A stretch of DNA of 64,000 nt from Fasciola hepatica (Eukaryota; Platyhelminthes; Trematoda; Plagiorchiida; Fasciolidae): positions 4,434,501-4,498,500 of the forward strand of contig CANUEZ040000020.1 in NCBI GenBank assembly GCA_948099385.1, in the 5' to 3' direction. Within the stretch, counting starts at the first letter, position 1; each line of letters opens with the position of its first letter. This document shows, piece after piece, positions 54,600 through 64,000 of the stretch. The notes beneath the pieces were generated by a model. That model was not told the origin of the DNA, made no database searches, and worked only from the letters and a program-made list of their open reading frames with translations. The translations under genes and the position numbers were made by a program.

Positions 54600-57500
54600 T
54601 TACTGGGCCTCAGGGTTATCAGCTCCTCCGTCTTCGCTCTCGAGTAGGTTAATACTGCGCATGTCATGAATGAGCACTCCGTTAGCTGTCTTCACCTTCA
54701 CCGTTCTTATCATTTCGTCAGTGCTTTTGATGGTTTCCGTAAGTACTCCCAAAGACCAAGCGCTGAAATGTGCGCGTTCTTCGGCGATCATAACCACGTC
54801 CCCAACTTTGAATGGTCTTGTTTTGGCCAGCCACTTCTGTCGAGTCTGCAAAGCCGGTAGGTACTCCCGTAGCCATCGCCTCCAGAAGACCTTGGCCAGA
54901 TAGTTCGCTTGCTTCCACCCGTGGAGGTAGCTCCCACGAAGGTTTACCGGCCCTTGGAAACCCTCGTTCGACCTTAGCGTCAATAAGTCGTTTGGGGTGA
55001 GCGCCAGGTGGGTGAGGTCGCCGTTCAATACTGGAACCAGGGGGCGGTTGTTCAGAATTCGCTCCACCTCAGTCATGACGGTGTTCAGCGTCTCGTCGTC
55101 GGGCGGCTGCCGCTCCATGATTGACAGCAATATCCGTCTGGCGGACCGGATCATGCGTTCCCATACGCCGCCTCCGTGGCTGGCCTGTGGGGGGTTGAAA
55201 TGCCATCGTATGCCGTAGGCCACGGTTCGATTCTGCAGTTCGTCCCTGTTTACGTTCTTGTGCCAACGCTGCAATTCCCGGTGAGCGCCCACAAAGTTCG
55301 ACCCATTATCTGAGCGTATATCGGCTGGTACGCCTCTTCGGTTGATAAATCTTTGCAAGGCCCGTAGAAACGAATCGGTCGTCATCGAATGTGCGACTTC
55401 CAGGTGTACCGCACGTGACTTCATGCACGTCATGTTACATCCATATCACTTTTCTAATCTTTTCCCGCACTTGATCCACAAGGGCCCGAAATAGTCCAAC
55501 CCGGTGTCACTGAACGGCCACCAGCCCGTAGTCACCCTGCATTCTGGTAGTGGGGCCATGAGTTGTTTGCCTGCTGTGGCATTGCGTCTCCTGCATTGCA
55601 CACACCGTCGGATTACGCGTTTTACAGTCTCTCATCCTCTCAACAACCAAAGACGCTTTCGGATGACGCTCGTCACGTGACTTTCCCCGGCATGTCCCTC
55701 CACGGCGTGGACGTGTTGAATCATTAGCTCTACCACAGGTTGTCTCGCAGGCAGCAGTATAGGATACTTTGTGTCGAAGTTCAGGTGGGCGTTGGTCAGC
55801 CTACCATCCACCCGCAGCAGTCCGTCGATGAGTTTGGAGTTTAAACGCTTCAGCTCGCCTCTTGGAGATGGTATTTCTTTATTGGTCTGCCCCACTTTTT
55901 CCGCCCTCTTGAGTTCTCGGGCGAAAGCCTCGCGTTGTATCATTCTGAAAATATCGTACTCTGCCGCTTGTAGCTCATCGGGACCTTTCGGGCCGACCCG
56001 TATCCGACCTGGGGGCCGTAGCTCTTTCATGACTAGTAAATTTCTCTTGAACCTGATTAACCAAACTAGCGAACGAAGCGTCTTCATCCAGGAAGAAAAC
56101 CTGATCAGTCGCGATAGAATGGATGACGCTTCAACGACGTTGGCCACCATCACTACGCCTTTGATCTCCAGTTCCACTTCCGTAGGGGGTTTTAATTCGA
56201 ACACGGGCCAGTCCTGTTTGGGCAATTGCAGGAAGTGTGGCCCTCTCGTCCACGTGTCCAGTTGCCTGAAGTTGTTCGCACCTCGGGAGCACAGGTCGGC
56301 CGGTTTATCGCCAGACCTGACATGACTCCACTGGTGCGTGGCTGATTCATCGTGGATAATCGTGAGCCGGTTAGCAACGAAAGTACTAAACCGGCTCCGG
56401 ACGTTGTTGATATAGTAAAGTACTATCGTTGAATCCGTCCAGAAGCTCACCGACCAAATGTAGAGATCGAAACATCTCTTCACAGCTTGCACCACCTTGA
56501 CTGCCAACACGGCTGCGCTGAGTTCAAGGCGTGGAGTTGAGACCGACTTCAGTGGAGCAACGCGGGCTTTGGCGAACAGGATCCTCGTGGTATATTGTCC
56601 ATCTCCTGCGCACCATCGTCCGTACACCACAGCTCCATGACCGACTTCGGATGCACCGGAAAAGGCATGTAAGTCTCCAGTCCGTGTCGTATGGCCAGGA
56701 GTCAAACATCGTGGGATTCATAAGTCTCCTAATTTCTTCAAGGTGTTCAAAAAATCTTCCCAGTCCAGCCGGTCCCCTCGGTCCAGTGACTGGTCCCAAT
56801 CAACTTTCTTACGGCACAGCCGCTGCAGCAAAATCTTTCCGGGTGGCAGCCATGGTGAGACGAAACCGAGCGGGTCCAACAAACTTGAGACGGCAGATAG
56901 TATGCCACGACGGGTTATTCGCAGCTTGGGAACGTTTAGTTCGAAAACAAAATCGTCCGTTTCCGCGTCCCATTGTATCCCTAAGGTGCGCTCGATAGGA
57001 AGTGGAGAGCCGTCCAAATCTCTTACCCTTTCGGCCTTTTCGTGATACGGGATGACCTTCAGCACTTCTGAAGCGTTCGACATCCATTTAGTTAGATGGA
57101 GGCAGCCCTCTTCCAGCAATCTCGTCAGACCCCTGAACCGCTCTAGAGCTGATTCCACATCATCGAATGACCCAAGGTAGTCGTCGACGTAGAAGTTCCT
57201 GCTGACGCTATCTACCACCGTCCGATGTACTAGATCGCCATGTTTGTTCGCTGATTCTCGGAGGGCGTAGTTTGCACAAAATGGTGACGATATGGCTCCG
57301 AAAGGGTGGACGGTCATCCTATAATTCACCACTGCTTTGTCCCGGTCGCTCCCTTCCCACCACAGGAAACGCAAAGCATCTCGTTCTCCTACCGGAATCT
57401 TCACCTGATGGAACATTTCCCTAATGTCAGCAGACAAAGCCACTTTACCCACTCTGAAACGCCACAAACCGTCGATCAGTGGTGTGGTCCAGTCAAGTCC

Positions 57501-59391
57501 TTGTAGTAGGCGATCGTTTAACGACTTGCCCCGGAACTTGGCCGAACAGTCGAAAACCACCCGCAGTTTATTGGGTTTCTTGGGGTTGATAACCGGATGG
57601 TGAGGCAGATACCAGATACCCCTTTTGCTGTCGGTGTTGACAGGCACCTTTTCAACGTAACTGAGGGCCTCGTTTCGCTTCATCAAATCCGCGTATCGTT
57701 CCCACAGATTCTGGTCTCGAATGAAGCGTTCCTTTAGTCGTAATAATCGTTGGAGAACATAATTTCTGTTGTAAGTCCACGGGTCGACCGGTGTGCGCCA
57801 TGGGAGGGGAACCTCGAACTGTTTTTTGAGGCCTCTAGTGCCTTGCCGCACCGTTTGTAGAGCGAAGTGATCCTCTTGAGACAACGTCGGTCTTTCGTCC
57901 CCAATGTCATGAAACTCCTTTTCACACAGCCGTTGCAGATGATACTCTATGCGGTCCGTTTCGGCGGATAAGTAATTCACGGAACCGCGTACCCCTACTG
58001 GACCGTATAACATCCATCCCAGAGCCGTGCGTACGACATAAGGTGTTTGGCGGTCGCCCACTCTCTGGTCAAGCACCCAATGCGCCTCTGGCACGTCGCA
58101 TCCGATGAGGAGATCCACCTCATCATCTTTCCGGTCTACAACGGTTACATCCTGCAGGTGGGGCCGCCGAGTCAAGATTGCGTTCAACGACCTTGGTGCT
58201 CGCATGGGGAGATCCGCTAACGTGAATGCCTCCGTTGGTTCAATTTCCTCGTTAGTGTCTAGAGAGATGAGTTGCAGCCTTAATCTACCGGCAGTCATTA
58301 CCTGTGTTCCGCCCACCGTGCTCACTGCTAACGACGTCGCACCTTTAGCCAGTTGGTGTTTGTCGGCAAACCGCTCTTTCACTTAAGTGGTGTCGGATCC
58401 ACTATCAACGAAAGCCAACGCCTTGACTATCCCAGTCGGAGTCACTACTCCCACGGCCACTACGCCTAAACGTACCGGTTTACTGGCAGATCGTGACGTT
58501 GAACAAATAACGCTGGGTTTGATGATCGCCTCGGATATGGTTACTCTCGCCTGATGCAGCAGCCGATGGTGTCTGCCCGTGCAGCCCTCGTAACCACATC
58601 GATTCCTTGTTCTACAGGCTGCTGCCCGGTGCGTGGTGTTGAGACAGATAAAACATGCTCCTGCCATCCTCGCCATTCCCCACCGTTCGTCTATTGTGGC
58701 GTTGCCGAACTTGGGGCATTCTGGTAGGCCATGGCTAGTACCACAGGATCTGCAATTGGGTTGCGCCGTAGCATCTCATGAAATGACGTGTGTATTGGTC
58801 CAAGGCTGGTACTTTGGATGTTCCCGTACAGGGGTTTGGACTTGGCTAGTACTGCGCTTGTTTGCTCGGTTGCTGTCCCGGATGAGTCGGCCGAATCTGC
58901 TGTCAGCTATCTTCGTTTGCCTGTCTAAGTATTCAGTCAGGTCTTCGAAGTTGGCTTCTCTGTCGCTTCGCCTGATCCGTTCTGCTTCTTCCGCCCACCG
59001 ACCCTGTAGTTCGGGAGAGAGGTGACGGACTATGCCTTCCAAAGTGTGCATGGCGTCTAGGTCACCCCTGTAACCTAAATGGTCGAGGGCTATTGAGCAG
59101 TTCTGCATCTTAATCACCAGGTCGGCCATGGTGTAGACGTCTCCCTTGGTTCTATTTGCTTCTGCCATCACGCCCTCTATTAGGTTACGGGCTACTTTGA
59201 AGGGTTGGCCAAACAAGTCCCTTAGAATCTTCCTTGCCCTTGTGTAGCCTTGTTCTGGGTCGAGCATGGTGCACCCGTCGATAGCCTCTCTTGCTCAGCC
59301 CCGGCAGTAGTGAGTAAGGTAAAGAAGCCTTTGCCCAGGGTCGGTTACTGTAAAGGAGTTCAGGAAACCCCATTCCATGCATTAGCATCCA
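54600..59391 (-). pseudogene. BEL1 gag-pol, one frame with seven stops
   Basis: Reading leftward from 59,391: gag (QRLLYLTHYC, AREAIDGC, then LFGQPFKVARNLIEG), two cysteine-rich blocks (CRSCGTSHGLPEC and CFICLNTTHRAAAC), protease (VDSGSDTT), RT (KLRVVFDCSAKFRGKSLND; YVDD at about 57,179-57,193), RNase H, integrase zinc finger (HVHAVEGHAGE, CVQC) and core (GLDYFGP, RSDNGSNFVG, WERMIRS), ending at 54,600. The frame never shifts over about 1,597 codons but has TAA at 59,382-59,384 and 58,383-58,385, and TGA at 59,295-59,297, 58,776-58,778, 56,718-56,720, 55,632-55,634 and 55,446-55,448. RNase H reads FSGAS where BEL2 has FCDAS, so a catalytic Asp is lost. Gag is slightly shortened before QRLLYL compared with BEL2. 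Confidence 0.9.
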
Positions 59392-59774
59392 TGTTACAAA
59401 CGACATTAATCATTCGTATGAACTAATTTTGCTGGAATTCCGATTGTTTGTTTTATTTCTCTAAGCCTTTGTTACAAACCGGACTCCTACCGTTGCCTTG
59501 AGCGAGAGTCGCTCAGTTTGAACTTCGTTGTGACTGTATTTGGTAATCTTATCTTCTGTATCTAACCTTTGGCTGTAACCCAGCTGCAGTTGTTGATTTG
59601 TTTTCCAATTTGGAGCGAAAGAGCCCAGAAGGAACACTATTGAGGTTTGATTATTGTAAAATTAATTAATTTGTTGTATATAGTACCGTAGCTATTTGAA
59701 ATCGACTTTGTTTTGAATTGTGTCGAAATTGGTTGCTACGCGTCGCTCGAACGTTCCGGTGGCTGGACTTTACA
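59392..59774 (+). repeat. 5' LTR of BEL2
   Basis: Begins TGTTACAAACGAC; the second half shares 'CTATTGAGGTTTG', 'TAGTACCGTAG' and 'GCTACGCGTCGCTCGAACG' with the BEL1 LTR. I place the end at CTTTACA (59,774), giving 383 bp, close to the 377-378 bp of its relatives; an end near 59,757 is possible. The primer-binding site could not be identified. The 3' LTR is outside the window, so the edges are unverified. Confidence 0.65.
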
Positions 59775-59804
59775 GTACTCAATATCCTTGGCAATTGCTG
59801 AGAC

Positions 59805-62800
59805 ATGAAATTACGCAGCAAATCGGCAAACCGTTCCGAATCAAAGGACAATGCCCCGCAGGTGAACCAAACCCTTTTGCCCGTAGGTGTTGGTCATGTT
59901 TCTTGCTCAGGCTCTAGTATATCAGGTTGTTCTAGGGTTAGCTCGGTTTCCCATAGAGCTAGAGCTGATCTGTTGTTAGCCGAGTTGAAGGAGAAGCAGG
60001 TTGTAGAACAGTTAGAGTTAGATAAGCAACGTAAGCTGCTCCAGGTGAGGAATGAGACGGAAATGGCGAAACTGCGTTTGGCACTCGCTGAGGAAGAAGA
60101 AAATCTAGTCAACGGAGATGAAGTCAAGGGTGGAGTAATGGTCAGTGAACATCTTTCTCGTTACTTAGGTGATTGCCACGTGCAGAACGACGCACCACAA
60201 AAAACAAGCTTGGTTCCAATGGTGAAACCTGCAGCGGATTATCGTTTGGACTTGCCTAGGGTGGAACTGGAGTCATTCGCGGGCTGCTCGTCAACGTACT
60301 GGAGGTTTGTGAAACAGTTCGAATATTACGTCGAAGGTAGAGTTCGAGACGATGGACAGCGCCTACTTTATTTGATGCATTACTGCAAGGGACAAGCAAG
60401 GGATGCGATTGCCGAATGTGTTATGTTGCCTCCAACACTGGCATACAATAGGGCTAGGGAAATCCTAAAGGATCTGTATGGACAAGATCATGTAGTGGCT
60501 CGTTCACTGATTGATGGCTTGCTGCAAGGTTTAAAGCCTCTGGCAGAAGATTCGGATGCCCTGACCAAATTGTCGTTAAAAATGCTGAACTGCGAAGTTG
60601 CCCTCACGCAGATGAATTGCATGTCAGACCTCAACTCATTGCAGACTATGGAACGTATCACTCGAGTGCTACCAACGCGTCTCCAGGATTTGTGGGCTAG
60701 GACCGTTGATGATATTTTGGGAAGAGGAGTCGAACCGAGGTTCCAAGATCTGCAGCACCTAGTGTCCCGTGAGGCACGGATTGCTCGAAGTAGGTTTGGC
60801 AAACTTGCCGCCAATAGCAAGGCTCAGGGGTATTCGCGGTCATCCAGTTGGAGGAATTATGCACAAAACCCGCGTCCAGAAGCGACACAGTTCACGCCAA
60901 ATCAGGGTAGTACTTTGTTGGTCGCAGCTAACAGGTGCTCGGTATGTAATGGAATACACACACTTGAGGAATGTCAGCGATTTCTGTCTCGTGATATACC
61001 CGGTCGTTGGGCATTGATCAAAGAAATCAAGGCTTGTTTTTCGTGTCTCAAGTGTGGACATCTGTCCAGCAACTGTTCTGTTTCAAAACCATGTTCAACA
61101 TCAGGTTGTTTGAAACGGCACCACCCTCTACTGCATGTTGCACAGAAGCAAGGTGCCGATCAAGTCACGCAAGATACAACACAAGGGCCGCAGCTGGATA
61201 AGCTGGGTACGGACAGTGCGAAAGGGCATGGGCAGTGGACCAATAATTGTGCGGCTACTCTTAGGCCAGAATGTCGGGTCAGTTTAGGTGTGCTACCAGT
61301 GCGAGTAGACGGACCGGGGGGCTCCGTGGAGACCTACGCTCTGCTGGACAGCGGGTCTGATGTGACTCTAATACAAAAGGACATTATGGAGCTGGTGGGC
61401 CTGAAGGCATCCCCGACCTCACTTTCGATTTCGACCGTAAATGGGACTACCACTTGGAATTCGGGAATAACGGAGCTGCGACTGAACTCATTGTCAGAGA
61501 ATGATTTCGTGAATGTAGAGAGAGCATTTTGTGTTGAAAGGTTACCAATCCAAGCAGTGCAGTACTGCACAGATGCGGACATTTTATCCTGGCCTCACCT
61601 ACATTGCGTCCAAAGACGGAATCTGGAAGATTCGAGAGTGCGAATCCTGATAGGTGCCGACGTCCCAGAAGCACATTGGGCATTAGAGCAAAGATGCGGC
61701 AAAAGAAAACAACCCTATGCTGTGCGGACGATTTTAGGATGGATTGTTCTTGGTCCGATAAACCAGGAACCACACTTTGCGAGAACAGTAAACTACATTG
61801 AGAGGGGAATCGATCCATTAGCAGAACAGATCGATCGACTATACAACGCCGAATTCTGCGATGGGTGTGCGTCAGAAAACTCTCCTTCATTAGAGGACAA
61901 ACAGGCCGTCGATATGGTTTCCAATGCCATAACCTGGTTGAACGGACACTATGAAGTTGCACTCCCGTGGAGGAATCCCGAAGTGAGACTTCCAAATAAC
62001 TATATTGTGGCCAAAGAGAGATTGAACGGCCTGAGGAAAAGGTTTGCGCGTGACCCTGAATTCTTTGAAAAATACTCTACAATAATAGAGGGTTATGTGC
62101 GCAAGGGCCACGCCCAGTTAGTTCCCGATGTACAGCTAAAAATGGGTTTTGAGCCAAAGTGGTACTTACCACATCACGCAGTTACAAACCCTAAAAAGCC
62201 TAGCAAGTTGAGGGTGGTGTTTGACTGCGCGGCTGCATTCCAGGGACGCTCCTTGAATGATTACTTGCTACAGGGACCGGATACGACAGCAAGCTTAGTT
62301 GGAGTGTTGCTTCGTTTCCGAAAGGAATCTGTCGCGTTGGCTGCGGATATTGAAGAAATGTTCATGCAGGTTCGAGTGCCAACGAGAGACAAAGGAGCAC
62401 TGAGGTTCCTGTGGTGGGAAAATGGTCGACTAGGTGGTAACCCTGTTGAATATCAGATGAATGCCCACCCTTTTGGTGCCACTTCCTCCCCATTTTGTGC
62501 AAATTTCGCGTTACGTCGCACGGCAAACGATTGGGGAGGACAGTATGAGGATTACGTCTCCACGGCCGTGTATAACAACTTCTATGTAGACGACTGTCTT
62601 GTTTCTTTGCCCACACCGGAGAATGCGAGAGTTTTCGCTATCCAGATGAGTGAGTTACTATCACGAGGCGGATTCCGGCTTCATAAGTGGGTGTGTAATC
62701 GTAAGGAGGTGCTGGATATTTTACCAAAATCTGAGCTCGCCCATCCCACTTTGGAAATAGATGATGGCGCGCCTGTGCCGGAGAGGACGTTGGGGTTAGA

Positions 62801-64000
62801 ATGGAACGCAATAGAAGACACGTTCCAGTTTTCATTCTCAATACGCGAAAAACCTCAAACAAGGCGTGGCTTGTTGTCTATAGTATCATCCGTGTTCGAC
62901 CCGCTAGGGTTGGTTTCACCTTTCATTCTGCCAGGCAAGGTGTTATTGCAATCACTGTGTCGCTTGAAGCTTGGTTGGGACGATCCAATTGGAGAAGGAC
63001 CCCTACGATGCTGGAATGAGTGGTTAAGAAGTATGGAACAACTTTGCGCATTCAAAATTCAGCGTCCCATTATTAGAGGTAACTCGCTGAACGAAGGTGT
63101 GCAGCTTCATGTATTTTGTGACGCTTCTGAAGTTGGCTATGGGGTGGTGGCGTATTCCAGAATGGTTTCAAGGGACATAGCCCCCTACTGTGCCCTATTG
63201 TTCTCTAAGTCAAGGGTAGCTCCTCTGAAGACCATAACGATCCCGCGCTTGGAGTTAGCCGCAGCAAGACTGGCCGTTAGAGTTTCTCGGATGCTCATGG
63301 AAGAAACTGGAATCAAGTTTGGTAAGGCCTACTACTGGACGGACTCTGCTATAGTTTTGCATTACATAAACAACACTAAAACGAGATTTAGTACGTACGT
63401 TGCGAACCGTTTGGCTGAAATCCATCAGTGGTCGGAACCCTGGCAGTGGCGGCATGTCAGATCGGAGGCTAACCCCGCAGACTTGGCATCAAGAGGCACA
63501 ACATCACCGAGTGATATCAGCTGCTGGTTCGAAGGTCCTAAATTCCTGATGGGCGATGAAACCTCATGGCCGACCTGGCCTACGGTTGATGCAGCACCAC
63601 CAAACGTTGAGTTGAAGCAGCTTTCGAGTACAGTTCTCACAGTGTTGCGGGATACATGGTCGGACGCACTTCTAGCTAGGCACTCCAGTTGGTTTCACTT
63701 GCTGAAGTCGGTAGCGTGGTTAACCCGTTTTAAAATGAACGTTGCAGTCATGAGAGGCGGACGCACGGATCTAGGATTGACAACTGGGCCGTTGAAGTTA
63801 CACGGCATTGCTCAAGCGGAGGAAAGTGTTATTATGATTGTACAAGCTAAGGTCCATGGCGAAGAGTTAAAATGGCTACGAGACAGGAGCAATAACCTAT
63901 GCACTAACAAATCTCCGATGAACAGGACTCAATTAAAACTCGATCCAATTTTATTAAATGGAATTATTTGTGTTGGAGGACGACTGAACTACTCCAGTCA
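59805..64000 (+). CDS. BEL2 Gag-Pol polyprotein (partial, 1,398 codons, no stop reached)
   Basis: I checked every codon from the ATG at 59,805 to 64,000: no stop occurs. An in-frame TGA at 59,799-59,801 fixes the upstream limit. Residues about 55-105 are a Glu/Lys/Leu-rich probable coiled coil, followed by a BEL-type gag core (QARDAIAEC, LYGQDHVVARSLIDGLLQGL). Cysteine-rich segments start at residue 378 (CSVCNGIHTLEEC; CFSCLKCGHLSSNC). Protease: LLDSGSDVTLI with Asp515. RT: KLRVVFDCAAAFQGRSLND, Asp848 in ADIEEMF, and YVDD at 927-930. RNase H: FCDAS with Asp1106 and WTDS with Asp1180. The frame reaches the segment before the integrase zinc finger (ICVGGRLN) at the window edge. Gag and Pol are fused with no stop or shift. 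No damaged catalytic residue is seen, so it may be active. Confidence 0.95.
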   Translation, partial: MKLRSKSANRSESKDNAPQVNQTLLPVGVGHVSCSGSSISGCSRVSSVSHRARADLLLAELKEKQVVEQLELDKQRKLLQVRNETEMAKLRLALAEEEENLVNGDEVKGGVMVSEHLSRYLGDCHVQNDAPQKTSLVPMVKPAADYRLDLPRVELESFAGCSSTYWRFVKQFEYYVEGRVRDDGQRLLYLMHYCKGQARDAIAECVMLPPTLAYNRAREILKDLYGQDHVVARSLIDGLLQGLKPLAEDSDALTKLSLKMLNCEVALTQMNCMSDLNSLQTMERITRVLPTRLQDLWARTVDDILGRGVEPRFQDLQHLVSREARIARSRFGKLAANSKAQGYSRSSSWRNYAQNPRPEATQFTPNQGSTLLVAANRCSVCNGIHTLEECQRFLSRDIPGRWALIKEIKACFSCLKCGHLSSNCSVSKPCSTSGCLKRHHPLLHVAQKQGADQVTQDTTQGPQLDKLGTDSAKGHGQWTNNCAATLRPECRVSLGVLPVRVDGPGGSVETYALLDSGSDVTLIQKDIMELVGLKASPTSLSISTVNGTTTWNSGITELRLNSLSENDFVNVERAFCVERLPIQAVQYCTDADILSWPHLHCVQRRNLEDSRVRILIGADVPEAHWALEQRCGKRKQPYAVRTILGWIVLGPINQEPHFARTVNYIERGIDPLAEQIDRLYNAEFCDGCASENSPSLEDKQAVDMVSNAITWLNGHYEVALPWRNPEVRLPNNYIVAKERLNGLRKRFARDPEFFEKYSTIIEGYVRKGHAQLVPDVQLKMGFEPKWYLPHHAVTNPKKPSKLRVVFDCAAAFQGRSLNDYLLQGPDTTASLVGVLLRFRKESVALAADIEEMFMQVRVPTRDKGALRFLWWENGRLGGNPVEYQMNAHPFGATSSPFCANFALRRTANDWGGQYEDYVSTAVYNNFYVDDCLVSLPTPENARVFAIQMSELLSRGGFRLHKWVCNRKEVLDILPKSELAHPTLEIDDGAPVPERTLGLEWNAIEDTFQFSFSIREKPQTRRGLLSIVSSVFDPLGLVSPFILPGKVLLQSLCRLKLGWDDPIGEGPLRCWNEWLRSMEQLCAFKIQRPIIRGNSLNEGVQLHVFCDASEVGYGVVAYSRMVSRDIAPYCALLFSKSRVAPLKTITIPRLELAAARLAVRVSRMLMEETGIKFGKAYYWTDSAIVLHYINNTKTRFSTYVANRLAEIHQWSEPWQWRHVRSEANPADLASRGTTSPSDISCWFEGPKFLMGDETSWPTWPTVDAAPPNVELKQLSSTVLTVLRDTWSDALLARHSSWFHLLKSVAWLTRFKMNVAVMRGGRTDLGLTTGPLKLHGIAQAEESVIMIVQAKVHGEELKWLRDRSNNLCTNKSPMNRTQLKLDPILLNGIICVGGRLNYSS

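Larger units (their letters stand above)
53525..59391 (-). mobile_element. BEL/Pao retrotransposon BEL1 (3' LTR to gag), inactivated
   Basis: Minus-strand element with a 3' LTR (53,525-53,901), polypurine tract, a roughly 670-bp 3' region and a gag-pol frame from 54,600 up to 59,391. There the 5' LTR of BEL2 cuts it inside gag. Its own 5' LTR, leader and gag N-terminus are not in the window and are expected beyond the 3' end of BEL2. Protein content (integrase at the C-terminus, fused gag-pol, cysteine-rich gag end) is that of the Sinbad-like BEL/Pao elements known from flatworms. Confidence 0.88.
59392..64000 (+). mobile_element. BEL/Pao retrotransposon BEL2, intact as far as seen, cut by window end
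   Basis: Plus-strand element starting with its 5' LTR exactly where the gag of BEL1 breaks off, hence inserted into BEL1 in opposite orientation. The leader is short and the gag-pol frame is open to the last base. Integrase, polypurine tract and 3' LTR are beyond the window. It belongs to the same lineage as BEL1 (both have the DVPEAHW and YVDD segments) but differs widely in sequence, so it is a separate family. Confidence 0.9.

Noticed and set aside
55771..56325. 184-codon plus-strand frame
   Set aside because: Lies entirely antisense to BEL1 gag-pol, whose protein homology is clear.
59666..59851. Minus-strand frame resembling a gag N-terminus (MSFDSERF)
   Set aside because: It overlaps the BEL2 LTR end and start of BEL2 gag on the other strand. 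BEL1 gag has already ended at 59,392, so it cannot be the BEL1 N-terminus.
61447..61995. 182-codon minus-strand frame
   Set aside because: Antisense to the intact BEL2 gag-pol frame.

Overview
The window is metazoan nuclear DNA, most probably from a flatworm (trematode or cestode). The main reason is the kind of transposons present: a CsRn1-clade Ty3/Gypsy element with the CHCC gag motif and a tRNA-Trp primer site, Sinbad-like BEL/Pao elements, and a CR1-type LINE. I recognise no host gene, no rRNA or tRNA gene, no CRISPR array and no prokaryotic signal. The species assignment is inference; the element families are read from the sequence.

Layout. From 1 to 7.2 kb the DNA is unassigned, with scattered old repeats. 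From 7.2 to 10.8 kb lies a decayed CsRn1-type element (copy A). From 10.8 to 23.3 kb there is no recognisable gene, but 13.55-16.73 kb holds a striking inverted repeat: two near-identical arms of about 570 bp around 2 kb of unknown sequence. At 23.3-23.9 kb there is a Gypsy integrase remnant followed by the end of an LTR. From 28.1 to 29.4 kb a DNA-transposon-derived gene is split by a full-length solo LTR. From 29.45 to 34.2 kb a minus-strand Gypsy (G2) has a second CsRn1-type element (copy B) lodged in its integrase. From 34.6 to 36.1 kb and again from 43.07 to 45.4 kb are the two halves of one minus-strand CR1-like LINE. Between them sits unassigned DNA that itself contains a complete CsRn1-type element (36,847-42,281).

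That complete element is the best preserved object in the window. It has 308-bp LTRs differing at one base, a GATC target duplication, a tRNA-Trp primer site, intact gag and pol overlapping in the -1 frame at a canonical G-GGA-AAC slippery site, and a polypurine tract. From 46.07 to 46.82 kb there is a foldback repeat, with a diverged half-copy near 50 kb.

From 53.5 kb to the end of the window are two nested BEL/Pao elements. BEL1 (minus strand) keeps one reading frame from gag to the end of integrase but carries seven in-frame stops. BEL2 (plus strand) is inserted inside BEL1 gag; its gag-pol frame is open from 59,805 to the last base of the window (1,398 codons, no stop), so its integrase and 3' LTR lie outside.

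The window therefore records several rounds of insertion: a LINE and a DNA transposon were hit by LTR elements, G2 by copy B, BEL1 by BEL2, with the CsRn1 element and BEL2 the youngest.
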